From Takakia lepidozioides (lineage: Eukaryota > Streptophyta > Takakiopsida > Takakiales > Takakiaceae), in NCBI GenBank assembly GCA_030704615.1, contig CM060732.1:6884001-6948000 (forward strand): DNA of 64,000 bases. Direction: 5' to 3'. The first letter of the stretch is position 1; each line of letters opens with the position of its first letter. The notes below the pieces were generated by a model. That model was not told the DNA's origin and did not search any database. It saw nothing but the letters and a program-made list of their open reading frames with translations. The translations under genes and the position numbers were made by a program. Positions 35,490 to 46,704 of this stretch are shown in pieces.

Positions 35490-36725
35490 AACACCCAAGC
35501 AAATGAATGGACGAGTGCCAGTGTCGTAATCACCTTCTTCCCTTCCGACCGAAGGCCCAGTGTGTTGATGCACGTCCACTTCTTTTTCAGAATCGGGACG
35601 GCGCTCTTGCGGGTCACTTCGCAATTCCTGTCTGAGTGTTTTTTCCTGTGCTCGCCAGGACAACCACACAACCTCTGTCGTCCAACACCATGCGGGCAAG
35701 CCCGAATCCTTTCTTCCAAAAGTCCTCCGAGTACCTGTTCCAAGATGGCAAAGCTTGCAGTCCTTCCACAGGCTCTCCGTCCGGAATATCCAAGATGATC
35801 ATATCGCAAGACCACTCGGTGGCATTTCCGCCCCTCCTACAATCCTTGTCTGCACACACCCTCTCAAAGAACGAGACCATATTCTGAAATCCTGGGGTGT
35901 CGGAAGGCTCTTCGGCAGTCGCCTTCTTCAGTGCTCTGCCCTTCAGACCCTCCATGGTCTTCATGTATGCCAACTTGGCTGCCCGTCCATCCAAAGCCGC
36001 CAAGAAACTCTCATTTACACACTGGACTAATGTTTCGGGAGCCACTTTCGGCCTCTTCATTTCCACCGGCTCGAAAGGGTGCCCCCCTGGGGGGTTGAAG
36101 AGTGCCTTCTTTGCCGAGCCAGTTCTCGTGCCTCTCGTGACAACGGTGGGCACAGGGGAGGCAGCCTGCGTTTGGGGGGTGGGCTGGTTGCAAAGTCTCC
36201 ATCGGAGTCCTCTTCCTCACCCTCTTCCTGAACAGGCTGTTTCTGCTTCTTTGTTTTGGCGGGTGTCACAACAGCTGCTCCTTGCTGGCGAGTCCTCTTC
36301 TTCAACCCCTTTTGTTGGGCCTGCACAGCTGCATCCACCGTCTTTTGTGCCATCTCAGCTGCCTTTCTGGATTCTTCAAGAGCAGCAGATTCCATTGCCG
36401 ACTTTGGCCCAGCAAGGACACGTCTTTCCTTTCTCTTCTCTTCTGCCAAGGCGTGCAGATCTTTCTCAGACTCGTCAACAATACCGCCAGACATATCCAG
36501 GTACCAGGGGCATCCAACAAGATGCGCGGGATGCCATTGTTTCTGCATCTCGGGTGTGTAGACACAGCTTGGGCCCGCCACGGTCCAAGCCATGAAGAAC
36601 GGGGGCTCTTGAGCCAGGGCCCCTGTCTGAAGGAGCACGTATTTCATATACCTGCAAGGCAGTCAGCATGCGTGAGCGTAAGATTGGACGAACCTACTCG
36701 CAGAGTGCCACCGAAAACATAAAAT

Positions 36726-36748
36726 GCGAATGCGGTGCCGCATTTCCG
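36726..36748. repeat. Single palindrome inside intron 6 of the A methyltransferase gene
   Basis: GAATGCGGTGCCGCATTTCC lies directly 3' (on the minus strand) of the exon 6 donor site. Confidence 0.85.
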
Positions 36749-37934
36749 AGACAAACCTCGTAACCAGGCTTCGCATACAAGGGCAGCTGAGCTTCACTTG
36801 TAAACAATTCGCATTGCAGCTTTCCCCGCTCCCTCCTGATGTGTAAACTCCACGCTCCTTCTTGCTGTCTGTAGCTCTCTAGCGAAGAGGTTGTCCTTGT
36901 ACGCACATCTGAAACGTGTCACGTAGTCTTCCAATGTTTGTGTTCCATCCCATTTGACATACAAGCCGAACGAATTTGTGTGCATTACAACTTGCTCCTT
37001 CGCATTCGACATTACCTGCGATTCCCAAATGCATTGTCACGTAGCAGTTCAGGGAGTTCATTTCAGAAAAGCAAATCTGGGGAAGTACCTTGAATTACCT
37101 GGAACCACCAAGTCATGCGGTTGAGCCACACATCCACTGCAGGGTCGGAAACTTCGAGTGGAAAAGACCACATTGTCCTTATGCTCTCGGATGCATTCCA
37201 GATCGACAGCCACCGTGTCTGCCATTTCCGATCCAATGTCAGGAGCTGGAAGAGAGTGGCTATTGCTAGGAAGGAACTTCAGTGCATTGAAACCTCACCT
37301 TCTCTTTCGCCTCAACACATGCCGTTGAGAGGTGATGCAGTTTCTCCAATTGCATGGTCGGCTGCATGGCCCGAGAATAGTGTTTTGCAATCTCGGGGAT
37401 GAAGTCCTTTCCAAGTGCCGGATCTGCAATTGCCACCAGCTTCACAAGCTTTGACTTGTATTTGGTTCTGGACTTGACACCGGCTTCCTTCAAGTGCTCA
37501 ATCAATGACTGCAACGTTTTCACCTGCCCCTCACTTTCCATGAAGAAGCGTTTGGCATGGGCCAAATCCAGCTTGATGTTTGACTGCCAACAAAAACATG
37601 CAGAAGCGTTACATTCGATTCATGTGGAAAGATTACTGGAAATTGGGGAAGGATGAGCAGAGGGAAATTGGAGGACGACTTACTTCGTATATCACCTCCA
37701 CCATTCCATCCATAGTGAGACGATACCATGTCCGGTCTGTTTTTGCAACGGCTTTCTGAATGAGCTCGGGCTCCAGCATTTCCGCAAACATCTGCGGATC
37801 AGTGAGACCAGTTTTCCTCACCCTGTACAGCATATGTGCCATGTGGGTATGCACGTACGCATTCTCAGTGACCCTGCAAGGCACACTCTCCAGTTCAGTA
37901 CACAGAAGCACGGAAACAAACCAGAATGGAAACC

Positions 37935-37954
37935 GAAATGCAGCACCGCATTTC
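37935..37954. repeat. Single palindrome inside intron 2 of the A methyltransferase gene
   Basis: GAAATGCAGCACCGCATTTC lies in the intron between the ParB-like exon and exon 3. It is also present in B at 59245-59264. Confidence 0.85.
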
Positions 37955-39859
37955 GAACGTGCTAGGGAGGGTATGAGTATCTTACGAGTTGAGGTCCGCC
38001 ATGGCATTCTTGAGCAGGGAGGAGTCTGCCGCCTTCACCTTCAGGATGACACACTCCACCATGTAATGCCAGCCAATGTGCTTGGAATGGTTCTGCTTGA
38101 TGTACTCCCACCAGGCAAGAAGTCGGTGATTCCCGTCCCACACAAAGAACATTTTACCCGACATATGGCCGAAGTCTGGATCACCCTTCAGCGTCGCCTC
38201 GAATTCGTCGTTGCGAGTGTGCCAGTGGGTATCCCACGTTGACAATTCATCGGCAGTGGGTCCACGAGTTTTGCCGTCCTCATTCTCAATGGAAACGTAA
38301 AACGCTGCCGATCCCAGACGGTACCCTTCTCGAAATGCGAACTTGAGCTTATCCACATCTCCGGGAAGGGCCTGCCCGATGATGGGAAGGGAGACCATGC
38401 AACAGAGTGGGATTCGAAGAGTCCGCTGGAATACCCTGCTGCCCAGAACTCTGCCAATGCTACTGTGTGTCTCCTCCAACATTTTATCCGCTGCACTTTT
38501 GAAATCCTCCGGAGACATGTCTGTAGGTGCCGGTAGTGGCTGAGCAGCTGGAGCATCCTCAACTGGAGCTGCACTCTGGGGCCTGTTTGCGGGCAATTCT
38601 GCCATTGCAGAGGCCTCCTCCGGGCCTGCTTGCTCATCGGTGGTGAGGTCTTGCTGCGAACGTTCAGCGGCAGCACCCTCCTCCGGTACCAAATCGACAA
38701 AAACGGTCGATCCCATTGCCTTCGCTGCAGCAGAGACGGCCCCAACATCTTCAGGCGGGAAATCCTCCAGGAACTGAGCTTCAGCTCGTGGAAGCGGTTT
38801 TGCGGGAGATTGTTCGGCCGTCGCCCTGATTGCCTTCTGCTTCCTCATCCTTGCAGGTGAAGGTGTCTGCTGCAATTGAATCTGTCTTTTACCCTGTTGC
38901 TTCATTCGCGTTGGTGGGGGTGAAACGGCCTGAGCCGGTTCAGAAACCAGTAGAGGGACGGGCTGCTTCTTCTTCGACTTTGCAGGAGAAGGGCCCGACC
39001 CCTGCTGGCGATTCTCCATGACCGAAGAATGCGAGTCGATCTCTGGGGCTTTGAACTTGCCCTTCCAAGCCGCGTCTTTGAAACGCACAGGGCTAGGCCC
39101 GGCAGGAATACCCGCGCTCGGGGATCGGGTGGGTGTACGTGCTGCAGCTAGCTCCTCGGACTCTTCCTGCGGCTCTTCGGATTCCTGCGATCCCTCCAGC
39201 ACGTCCACCTTTCCTGTTAGGCATGCAAACATGTTTTGCATTCAAGTCTCCTAGCATTCAGTCTAAGAATTACAGAAGCAAAATGGGGGGTTCGGTGCTC
39301 GATCAGCTGCGCGCAGCCCGATCGCATGGAGCTCTCACTGGTGGCTGGGTTGCCTGAGTGGCCTGCTGCTCGGAGATGGCAATCTCCTCCTGTAGACGCA
39401 TCTGCTTCCTCCCCTTTGGCATTGGCCTACGTCCGAAGTATAATTTTCGGAGCTTGCGACGAGGTCTCCTGTCTGGTGCACAAACTCCCCCCCTCTCAGG
39501 TTCGAGCATAAAAAGAACAGAGAGAAGAAAAAGGGGCAAAGAGTGCAGATGGAAAGGGCGCGAGAGGGGTGACTGAGGAGACACGACAAAAGTAGATGAA
39601 ACGGCGGTGATGCACCACTTGGGTTCGAAAGGGTTGGATGAAAGTGTCTCCTCGTGGAGTTTGCGTCATTACGAAATTCGAATCGTTGAGGGTACGCCTG
39701 CCGTCCGAAAAACAAACATCATTATCCAACGGTCAGGCCGCGCCGCCTCATGCCCACTTCAGTCAGATAGAGTGCCGACATGTGCCGCAATTCCGTTGCT
39801 CCACGTGTTCACATTTCAAGGCATTTCCGTCCCAGCATCTGATGAGTTGGAGTGAAAAT

Positions 39860-40474
39860 GCGAATGCGGCGCCGCATTTCCGTTAAGTACCATCACGAAG
39901 CTACACATCCGTACTTGTTGGAAGAAAATGCGGCACCGCATTTCCGTTCCACCTTCACATACCTTAGTTGTTGAACGGAAACACGGTGCCGCATTTCCGT
40001 CCCACAGCTCCATGTATGAAATACAAAAGGGAAATGCGGCGCCGCATTTCCGTTCTGGAATGTCGAAAGGTGCGATTCGGACGGAAATGAGGCACAACAT
40101 TTCAATTCCCGTGGTTCATGATTTTCAATGTGAACGGAAATGCGGTACCGCATTTCCGTTCCCCCTTCACATACCTTAGTTGTTGAACGGAAATACGGTG
40201 CCGCATTTCCGTCCCACAGCTCCATGTATGAGATACAAAAGGGAAATGCGGCGCCGCATTTCCGTTCTGGAATGTCGAAAGGTGCAATTCGGACTGAAAT
40301 GAGGCACAACATTTCAATTCCCGTGGTTCATGATTTTCAATGTGAACGGAAATGCGGTACCGCATTTCCGTTCCCCCTTCACATACCTTAGTTGATGAAC
40401 GGAAATGCCGTGCCACATTTCCGTTCGGGAAAGTATAGAGGTCTCACCTGAAGAGAAATGCGGTGCCGCATTTC
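39860..40474. repeat. Central palindrome array of A, exact 53-bp period, truncated by inversion
   Basis: Ten-base cores start at 39866, 39930, 39983, 40036, 40089, 40142, 40195, 40248, 40301, 40354, 40407 and 40460. After the first step (64) every step is exactly 53 bp. Four spacers cycle, which gives a 212-bp unit present twice here (39928 and 40140) but once at the matching place in B (61238). The array is cut inside the last palindrome at 40474 by the inversion breakpoint. Confidence 0.95.
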
Positions 40475-40570
40475 GAGGTTTACTATTTCATGAGCAGAAA
40501 CCATGAGCCATGAGCCATGAGCCGCATGAGCCGCATGAGCGGTTAGCCGAAGTCTAAGATACGCGGATTT
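40475..40570 (+). repeat. Right TIR of A, now internal because of the inversion
   Basis: It begins GAGGTTTACTATTTC and carries four ATGAGCC motifs and three ATGAGCGG or ATGAGCCGC motifs. It matches the reverse complement of the E1 right end (to 9438). It is preceded directly by CCGCATTTC (40466-40474), one half of the 9-bp target duplication. Confidence 0.85.
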
Positions 40571-41327
40571 CATGAGCGGACTCCTCCAAATTTGGAAATG
40601 CGGCAGATTAAACAAGTATTAAAATAATAGTTTTTTTTATTTGACCTTGCCGTTTTTGGACGTTCCAGATCATGTAATGCGGCGAAGATATGTCGTCAGT
40701 AACAAGTCCGCTCATGGTTTTTTAGATCCGCTCATGGAAATAAGTGACCGTGCAACGGGAAATCCAGTATACCACTACAAAAGGATGTCGCATACTGGCC
40801 TGTATAGAGTATTTCGCGGTTTTACATGCCTTAACATTGGAATGAAGCTGACCCTTTTGCCGCGATTGAACCAATGGAGTCTGCACCAATACAGTCTGCA
40901 GTACTTCACAATTCTGTCTTCTTCGGGTATTCGGCGGGAAAGGTTTGCAACTGAACTGGGAAATAAGGTGCCGCATTAGGGTTCGCACGTGCGAAATTTC
41001 GGAGCGGTTTGGTGTTGGCGAAGGCCGCCTCTACCAGTACCTACGACGATACTTGGAAATGCGGCGCCGCATTTCCTTGTCGGAGGTCGAATGAGGAAAG
41101 CAAGTTTTCGGAAAGCAGAAAAACATGAACCCTCCAACATACAAAAATACATGCACGTGGAAGCAAGTGAACGATATAGTAATATCTTAGTTCGAGCAAA
41201 ACAGGTTACTGGTAGGCAAGACATATGTCGGACCTTTCTGTGGCCAGAGTCTGAGGTACTGGCAGCAGTACAGTTCTACTATCCGAAAAGGATGGGCGTA
41301 CCATTGTATTGGGACCGCAAGCCAAGC
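40571..41327. other. Subterminal region of A (inverted), no gene recognised
   Basis: It contains two more GCTCATGG motifs (about 40708 and 40729), one A-type palindrome near 41064 (GAAATGCGGCGCCGCATTTC) and short frames without motifs. It corresponds to the DNA between the transposase stop and the right TIR. Confidence 0.6.
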
Positions 41328-44300
41328 TCACTGGTCCCCTGGATCCATATTCAGAAGAGTGTGAACCTCCTGGGGGCTCAACCCTGGTGCATGTATGAAG
41401 TGATGAGTTGTGGAATTACAACGGAGTCTCTTTAGGTACACGTAGTACAAATGCTTGCAAGGGCAGTATGATGCCCCCTTGTTCGCCATGATCTGGAAGT
41501 CGGTGCAATTGCAGGTGGGTAATTCTGAAATGGTGATGGTGTACACCTCATTGCGAACAGCTGAGCCCGCCGTGGCCATCTGATACACACGCCCGAATCC
41601 TGGTGGGGGCACTTCTGTCGAGCTCTGGATTGTACAGTTCATCCGAAGTGCATTCCCCATCCTTGTCTCGTTCACTTTTGAGGGAGGTCGCCGCCTCTTC
41701 GGTTTCCCCCAACGGTGTGTAGGATGCTTAGAGCTGTCGTGTCCCATTGTTTTTGCTCTCACAGGGGTCGGTGGTGGAGGCTGTGGAAGCGGAAATGGCT
41801 GTCTGGGGACGTCAGTGCGCTGCACCATCCGAAATCCTGCGGCGGTAAGGGCGTCGGCCTCAACCTGACTCAGATCGCAGCCTGGTTCCACCGGCCACAC
41901 CGGGGGAGCCTCTGGCATTGTTTGTATGCCGTACTTGGGCTTTCCATACACGCAAGTCATAATGTCGTGCCTGCAGAACCAGAACTGGGTGGTTGTCGCC
42001 TCCGCAAACTTTGCATGGACAAATCTTCCTGTAAAAGTAGGAGCAGGGATAGCCCCATCTGGATTCCTCCTTATCATCTCTAAACAACGTTGCCGTGTAT
42101 CCACACGAATTGCGGAACACCTTCCTCGAAACGACGGCTTTGTGCGAGCAATTCTCCACTGTGAGGCAGACACAGTCGTCTCCACAATGGCTTGGCCATA
42201 CTGCATAACAACGGGCGGAATCTGGGGCAAGGGAGCGGTGGGAATTTTTGGCACGAAATCCCCGATTGAAGGCGATGGCGATCTGGAATTTCTTGGGCTT
42301 CCACTGCTGGAAGACACATTGTGCGGCAACATGACGGGACCTCGAGGTGCTGTCCGAATGTTCCTGTCGGATCTCCAGGAATCCTCTTCGCACCCGGGTT
42401 CCTCTTCAATCCTCCGCCTGACAGGGCGAGTCCGGACGTCCCCCTCTAGGTGTTCACCTCTGCGGTGCAGAGGTGTCCCTTTGATCTTCTCTCGCAATGC
42501 TGTCGCCCATTTCAGTGGATTCTTGGACCTCGAAGCTGTTCGTACCAACAATTCCTCCCTGTCCGGCCCAAAGCCCCATTGTTTGCCGCTCAAGAACTTG
42601 TAGTACGTGGCTTGCTGCATGATTGCTCTGTCGATGTCCTCCGTTGTGGCCGTCACTACGTCCACCAGATGTGCGGCAGAAGACGCTCGCCAGGAGGAGT
42701 GGACCGATTCTGCCATATTCGTGTTCGGCATGTCCGTGTCGGAATCCAAGCACCGCTCCTAGAAGGACACAAACAATGGTGAGGGACCAATCGAAATGTC
42801 CGTAACAGAAAGACAAATGAACGAAATTGACAGCAGCCTACCTCCCGCATGTACTGTCCGAACTGTCGATACCGAAAATGCCACCACCCCAACCAGCTGT
42901 GCAATGCTCCCAGATTGGTTGTCTCCACTGCACCTGACGTGTTCCACCAAGCCTCGATGATAGCAAACTTAACCTCCGCGTCATCAAATGTGGGTGCATC
43001 CTTCCACGCCGTACAAAGGACACGGTGTTCAGTTTGGAATGAGCTAGCAACAAATTTGGTAGTGTAGTGGGATAGACTCTGCATCCAATGGAATCCACAG
43101 GATCTCTCTTTCCCCTCCATTGGAACATTAGGGTCCTCACCGTACACACGCCGCACCGCTGCCCAGTTGGCCTGAGCGTTGTCTGCCATGAATCCCCTGA
43201 AATTGGGCTCTGGCAATGCCGCCCTTGCCATCTGCTCGTTTATGCCCTCCCACAGATGCATCTCGGACTGTGTGTCCTCCCCTTTCATCTCGCAGATTGC
43301 AATCGTCATGAGCCTCTTGGAGTGATAGTCATAAACATGCGCACCCATAGTCACCCACTGATGGTTTGTAATTCTCTTGATGTGATCAAACATCACCCAA
43401 GCATTCGACAAGTTTCCAGTTGTCATGCGAGTGACCAAGTCGACTCCACTCCCAGGCCCACACGTCAACATTTTGAAAATGTAACAACGATCGGATTCGC
43501 TGCCTTGCCCTGGAAACCTGCTACCTTGGATGTAGTCATATCCAGTCATTCGTTTCACCTCCAGGATTGAGTACATGTCCGACCCCCTGCCGAACTCCTG
43601 CTTGCAAGATACGATGTGATTCCGCACATTCGGACTACAAACGTGCGAGACGGACTCCAAGAGGTCACTCATCTCGTCTTCGTCAAGGGCTCTCGGTCGG
43701 AACCATCTTCAGACATGATTTTGCCAAGAGCAATCTTGTGGGCTGCCTTCAGCTGAATCTGCTTTGGTCTGGCTCCGGGGCTCAATTTCACCTCCTCTTT
43801 TATGATGTCGTGTGCTTCCTGCACAACCTCACGCATGTTGCCTCTCGCCAAGGGGTGGCAGTGGACCCCAACGTGTATGCAAGCTCTAGTCAAGTCCGGG
43901 AGCAAATGGATAACGTAATATTGCTTGGCTCTGCACATGGACATGCACGTCGGTGGTTCTTTGCAATGTGCACACTTGAAAGAACCCGCAGGAGCTTGGC
44001 TGGAGACAATGAATGGATGATGCGTTGTGCTAGTCCAATCCGTCTCGTTTCTCCGCCCTCCTTTGGAGAGAAAGTGGAAGCAGGTGGGATTGAGGCACCT
44101 CAGCTTCCCCGCACAGAGGACATATCGTACACGAACACCATCAGCAATTTTCGTGCTACTGGTCTTCGTCACACACCAAGGGTGTCCGTCATGCTTTCGA
44201 TCCATGTCTGTTAACATCCCGGAGGCTTTGTTTGACGAAGAAACAGGTGGAAACTCGAAGATGACATTGCCATCGACTTCGGGAGGCAGAAACATTACCT

Positions 44301-44922
44301 TTCTGACTGGGAATTTGGCATAGTCGAGAGCAGCCAGCTCGGAGCGAGAACCATCGAGGTGATAATGTCGTAGGAGCCCGGGTTGGAGTTATGCTTGAGC
44401 GCACATGCGTAGCACCTACAGAGACGTCCATGCCGGATTTGAACGACCGTGTGGAGGACATGGGTACCTCAATGCAATCATCTTCCTCGTCGGAAATGTC
44501 GAATACGTCCACACGAGAAGCTATGGAGGGTCTTGACGGTCCAGGTCGGTATTGATTATCGTTGCATACCTCTTTGTTGGTAGTGGCCGCCTGTCGGTTT
44601 CCGGACTCCTTTGTGGATGGTGTGGGCAGCGACTGATTCAGAAATGGAATGGGCATTCCCACAGCTCGGTACAGGATGGTGTCTGATGGGGGTACGTGCC
44701 ATTCGATTCCGCAACCCCGTCGTTACCTAGCACGACAATGGTCTCGTCAACCTGTCCAGGAACATCCTTCCTTTCTTCTTCCAAATAAACTGTGCCCGGT
44801 TTGAGCTTGAATTTGGAACAAAGGTAAGTTTCAGTCACTCTGCAAAGTCCTCCCTCGTTTGGGATCCAGGCTCTCCCAAGTTGCGGAGGACAACAAACTA
44901 TAGCGTAGGAATTCGGAGCCAT
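41328..44922 (-). pseudogene. MULE transposase of A (inverted segment), nearly intact
   Basis: The start at 44922 is homologous to the starts of the other copies. Order: leader with VTETYLCSKFKLKPG; Ser/Thr/Pro-rich linker; Cys/His module (HPWCVTKTSS, RCLNPTCFHF, CAHCKEPPTCMSMC, CIHVGVHCHP; residues spaced as in FLYWCH/WRKY-GCM1 fingers); helix KPKQIQL; MULE core with VMFDHIK, MADNAQANW, CGFHW and TNMAES; GT-AG intron 42759-42841; a final exon of 473 codons ending with the SWIM finger CNCTDF...CPCKHLYY. Single-base breaks occur near 43693 (after DGSDREPL) and near 44350. It was the uninverted plus-strand gene of A before the rearrangement. It is the best-preserved full-length transposase here. 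Confidence 0.85.
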
Positions 44923-45339
44923 CGAACACCGCACGAAGTTGGCAAGTGCGAGGTTCAGTATAGCGATAGACCAAGGCTCACAGGCACCATGCGGAGTCCA
45001 TTGACGATTGGAAGTCGCACATTGAAGTGGAAAGTATTGTTTCAAGCTACATGCATGAAGGTGGGAGGTTTGATTCCATAGCCAGTAAGTATGACAATGA
45101 TGGCCGATTCCGCGACGAAATAACATCTCCTAACAGTTTCTCCTGAGGGTGGATCCAGCAGTATTCTCGGTGCAGACAGGAACATTCGCACTGACAAGTG
45201 CCACTACTGTTAGTTAAAACGGTCAGACAACCAAGTTGTGCTCATCAAGACTGGCCGCAATTGTGTTGTTTCGGAACAATGCAACCCATTGAGGTTCCAG
45301 ATTTCCCGTCCCGAGTGATTCTTTCGATTGCTGGTGCAC

Positions 45340-46241
45340 GGAAATACGGCGCCGCATTTCCGTATTGCTTCTTGGTCATGCACCAGAGCGACGGAAATGT
45401 GGCACCGTGTTTCCGTCCGAGGGAAACCTTTATACTCTCCAGAACGGAAATGCGGTAACGCATTTCCATCCAGCAAGCACGGTATGTGAAGGTGGAACGG
45501 AAATGCGGTACCGCATTTCCGTTCTGATTGAGAATTATGAACAACGGGAACAGAAATGCGGCACCGCATTTCCGTCCGAGTCGCACTTTCCGACATTCCA
45601 GAACGGAAATGCGGCGCCGCATTTCCATTTTGTATCTGATGCATGGAGCCGAGTGCAATTCCGACCGCTTGAGACATTCATACTATCCAGAACGGAAATG
45701 CGGTACCGCATTTCCGTTCTGACTGAAAATCGTGAACCATCAGAACTGAAATGCGGCAGCGCATTTCCATCCGAGTCGCACCTCCCAACATTCCAGAACG
45801 CAAATGCGGCACCGCATTTCCGTTCTGATGAAAATTTTTGAAACATCGGAACTGAAATGCGGTACCGCATTTCCGTCGGAGTCGCACCTTCCGACATTCC
45901 AAAACGGAAATGCGGAAATGCGGCGCCGCATTTCCGTTTTGTATGTGAGGCATGGAGCTGTGGAACGAAAATGCGGCACAACATTTCCGCCAGGGTCAGA
46001 CCTTAATACTCTACAAAACGGAAATGCGCTACCGCATTTCCGTTCTGACTGAAAATCGTGAACAACGGGAACAGAAATGCGGCACCGCATTTCCGTCCGA
46101 GTCGCACCTTCCGACATTCTAGAACGGAAATGCGGCGCCGCATTTCCGTTTTGTATATGAGGCCTGTAGCTGTGGGACGGAAATGTGGTGCCGCATTTCC
46201 ATCCATGTGAGACCTTCAAACTTTCCAGACCAGAAATGCGG
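45340..46241. repeat. Inverted right half of A's central palindrome array
   Basis: About 17 A-type palindromes at roughly 53-bp spacing, with the same spacer cycle as 61567-62690 in copy B but in reverse complement. It ends at GAAATGCGG (46233-46241), the complement of CCGCATTTC at 40466-40474. Centres are CG, CA, TA or TG. Confidence 0.9.
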
Positions 46242-46388
46242 GGGGGCTGCTATTTCATGAGCCATGAGCCATGAGCGGCATGAGCCATGAGCAGAGTCGT
46301 AAGTGTGGAAAAAAACACGAGCAGCACTATTTTCCGGAAATGAGTGTCCGCGGGAATAGGGTTTAGGGTGCCACGGTCATAGGGGGAG
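46242..46388 (+). repeat. Left terminal inverted repeat of B
   Basis: GGGGGCTGCTATTTC followed by clustered TCATGAGCC and ATGAGCGG motifs. It is near-identical to 31874-32020. It directly follows GAAATGCGG at 46233-46241. Confidence 0.85.
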
Positions 46389-46704
46389 AAGGACCTCCCG
46401 ATGAAGGAGGTTCGGCAATGTTATTTAGAATTATATATTGAAAGGCAATGTTTCGCGAATGGAAGGGTGGTACTGCTCTGTACAATGGGGGCCCATTTCA
46501 GCCTACCAGCCACTTGCAAAATCCACCCACACTCCCAATCCCAAACGAAATGAGCAATGACGCATTCTCGGAACGATGGACACAGAATAGAATAAAAAGA
46601 GGGCACAATGAGGTTTTTATTGATCCACATGAATTGCATTTGAAGCACGTCTACTGTGCTGATTGTGCAATCAAATCTTTAGCCCTGTGCCTACTGAATA
46701 CAAG

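Larger units (their letters stand above)
34301..39509 (-). pseudogene. ParB-like domain + N6/N4-type DNA methyltransferase, ten-exon gene, copy A
   Basis: Exons by GT-AG sites and the B copy: 39509-39339, about 39208-37985, 37873-37684, 37583-37299, 37245-37099, 37015-36757, 36651-35534, 35437-35173, 35070-34875, 34769-34301, about 1440 codons. Exon 2 ends in a ParB/Srx-like domain: RIPLCCMVSL, LPGDVDKLKFAFREGY, then VWDGNHRLLAWW with the HR pair. Exon 7 has DMIILDIPDGEP at the position of methyltransferase motif IV. Exons 8 and 9 join across an intron to give VLDLISGTG followed by ASMWAGR and LFAYEED, which is motif X/I of beta-order enzymes. ParB plus methylase is a known phage and bacterial pairing. 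Exon 10 is acidic. Two single-base losses (near 36175 and 35611) break exon 7. Exon 6 needs an unexplained frame change shared with B. The likely product would be nuclear. Confidence 0.65.
31874..46241. mobile_element. Giant MULE-like transposon copy A, 14.4 kb, with inverted right part
   Basis: The left TIR starts at 31874 (GGGGGCTGCTATTTC) inside a Gypsy integrase. Contents are the orphan gene, an array, the ParB/methyltransferase gene and an array to 40474, all in the ancestral orientation. From 40475 to 46241 the order is reversed: right TIR first, subterminal DNA, minus-strand transposase, then an array. The segment 45200-46241 matches 61567-62900 of copy B in reverse complement, which proves the inversion. 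A and B differ by roughly a percent or two where compared by eye, with a coordinate offset of 14368 falling to 14332 through array indels. Confidence 0.85.

Noticed and set aside
39860-40474. CRISPR-like appearance (palindromic repeats with regular spacers)
   Set aside because: Spacers recur in a fixed four-step cycle rather than being unique, the repeats are full palindromes, no cas genes exist, and the setting is a eukaryotic transposon.
45340-46241. Many open frames on both strands encoding repeated NGNAAPHFRS / RKCGTAFPF peptides
   Set aside because: They are translations of the palindrome arrays. They occur on both strands and in every array and follow the 53-bp DNA repeat, not protein constraint.
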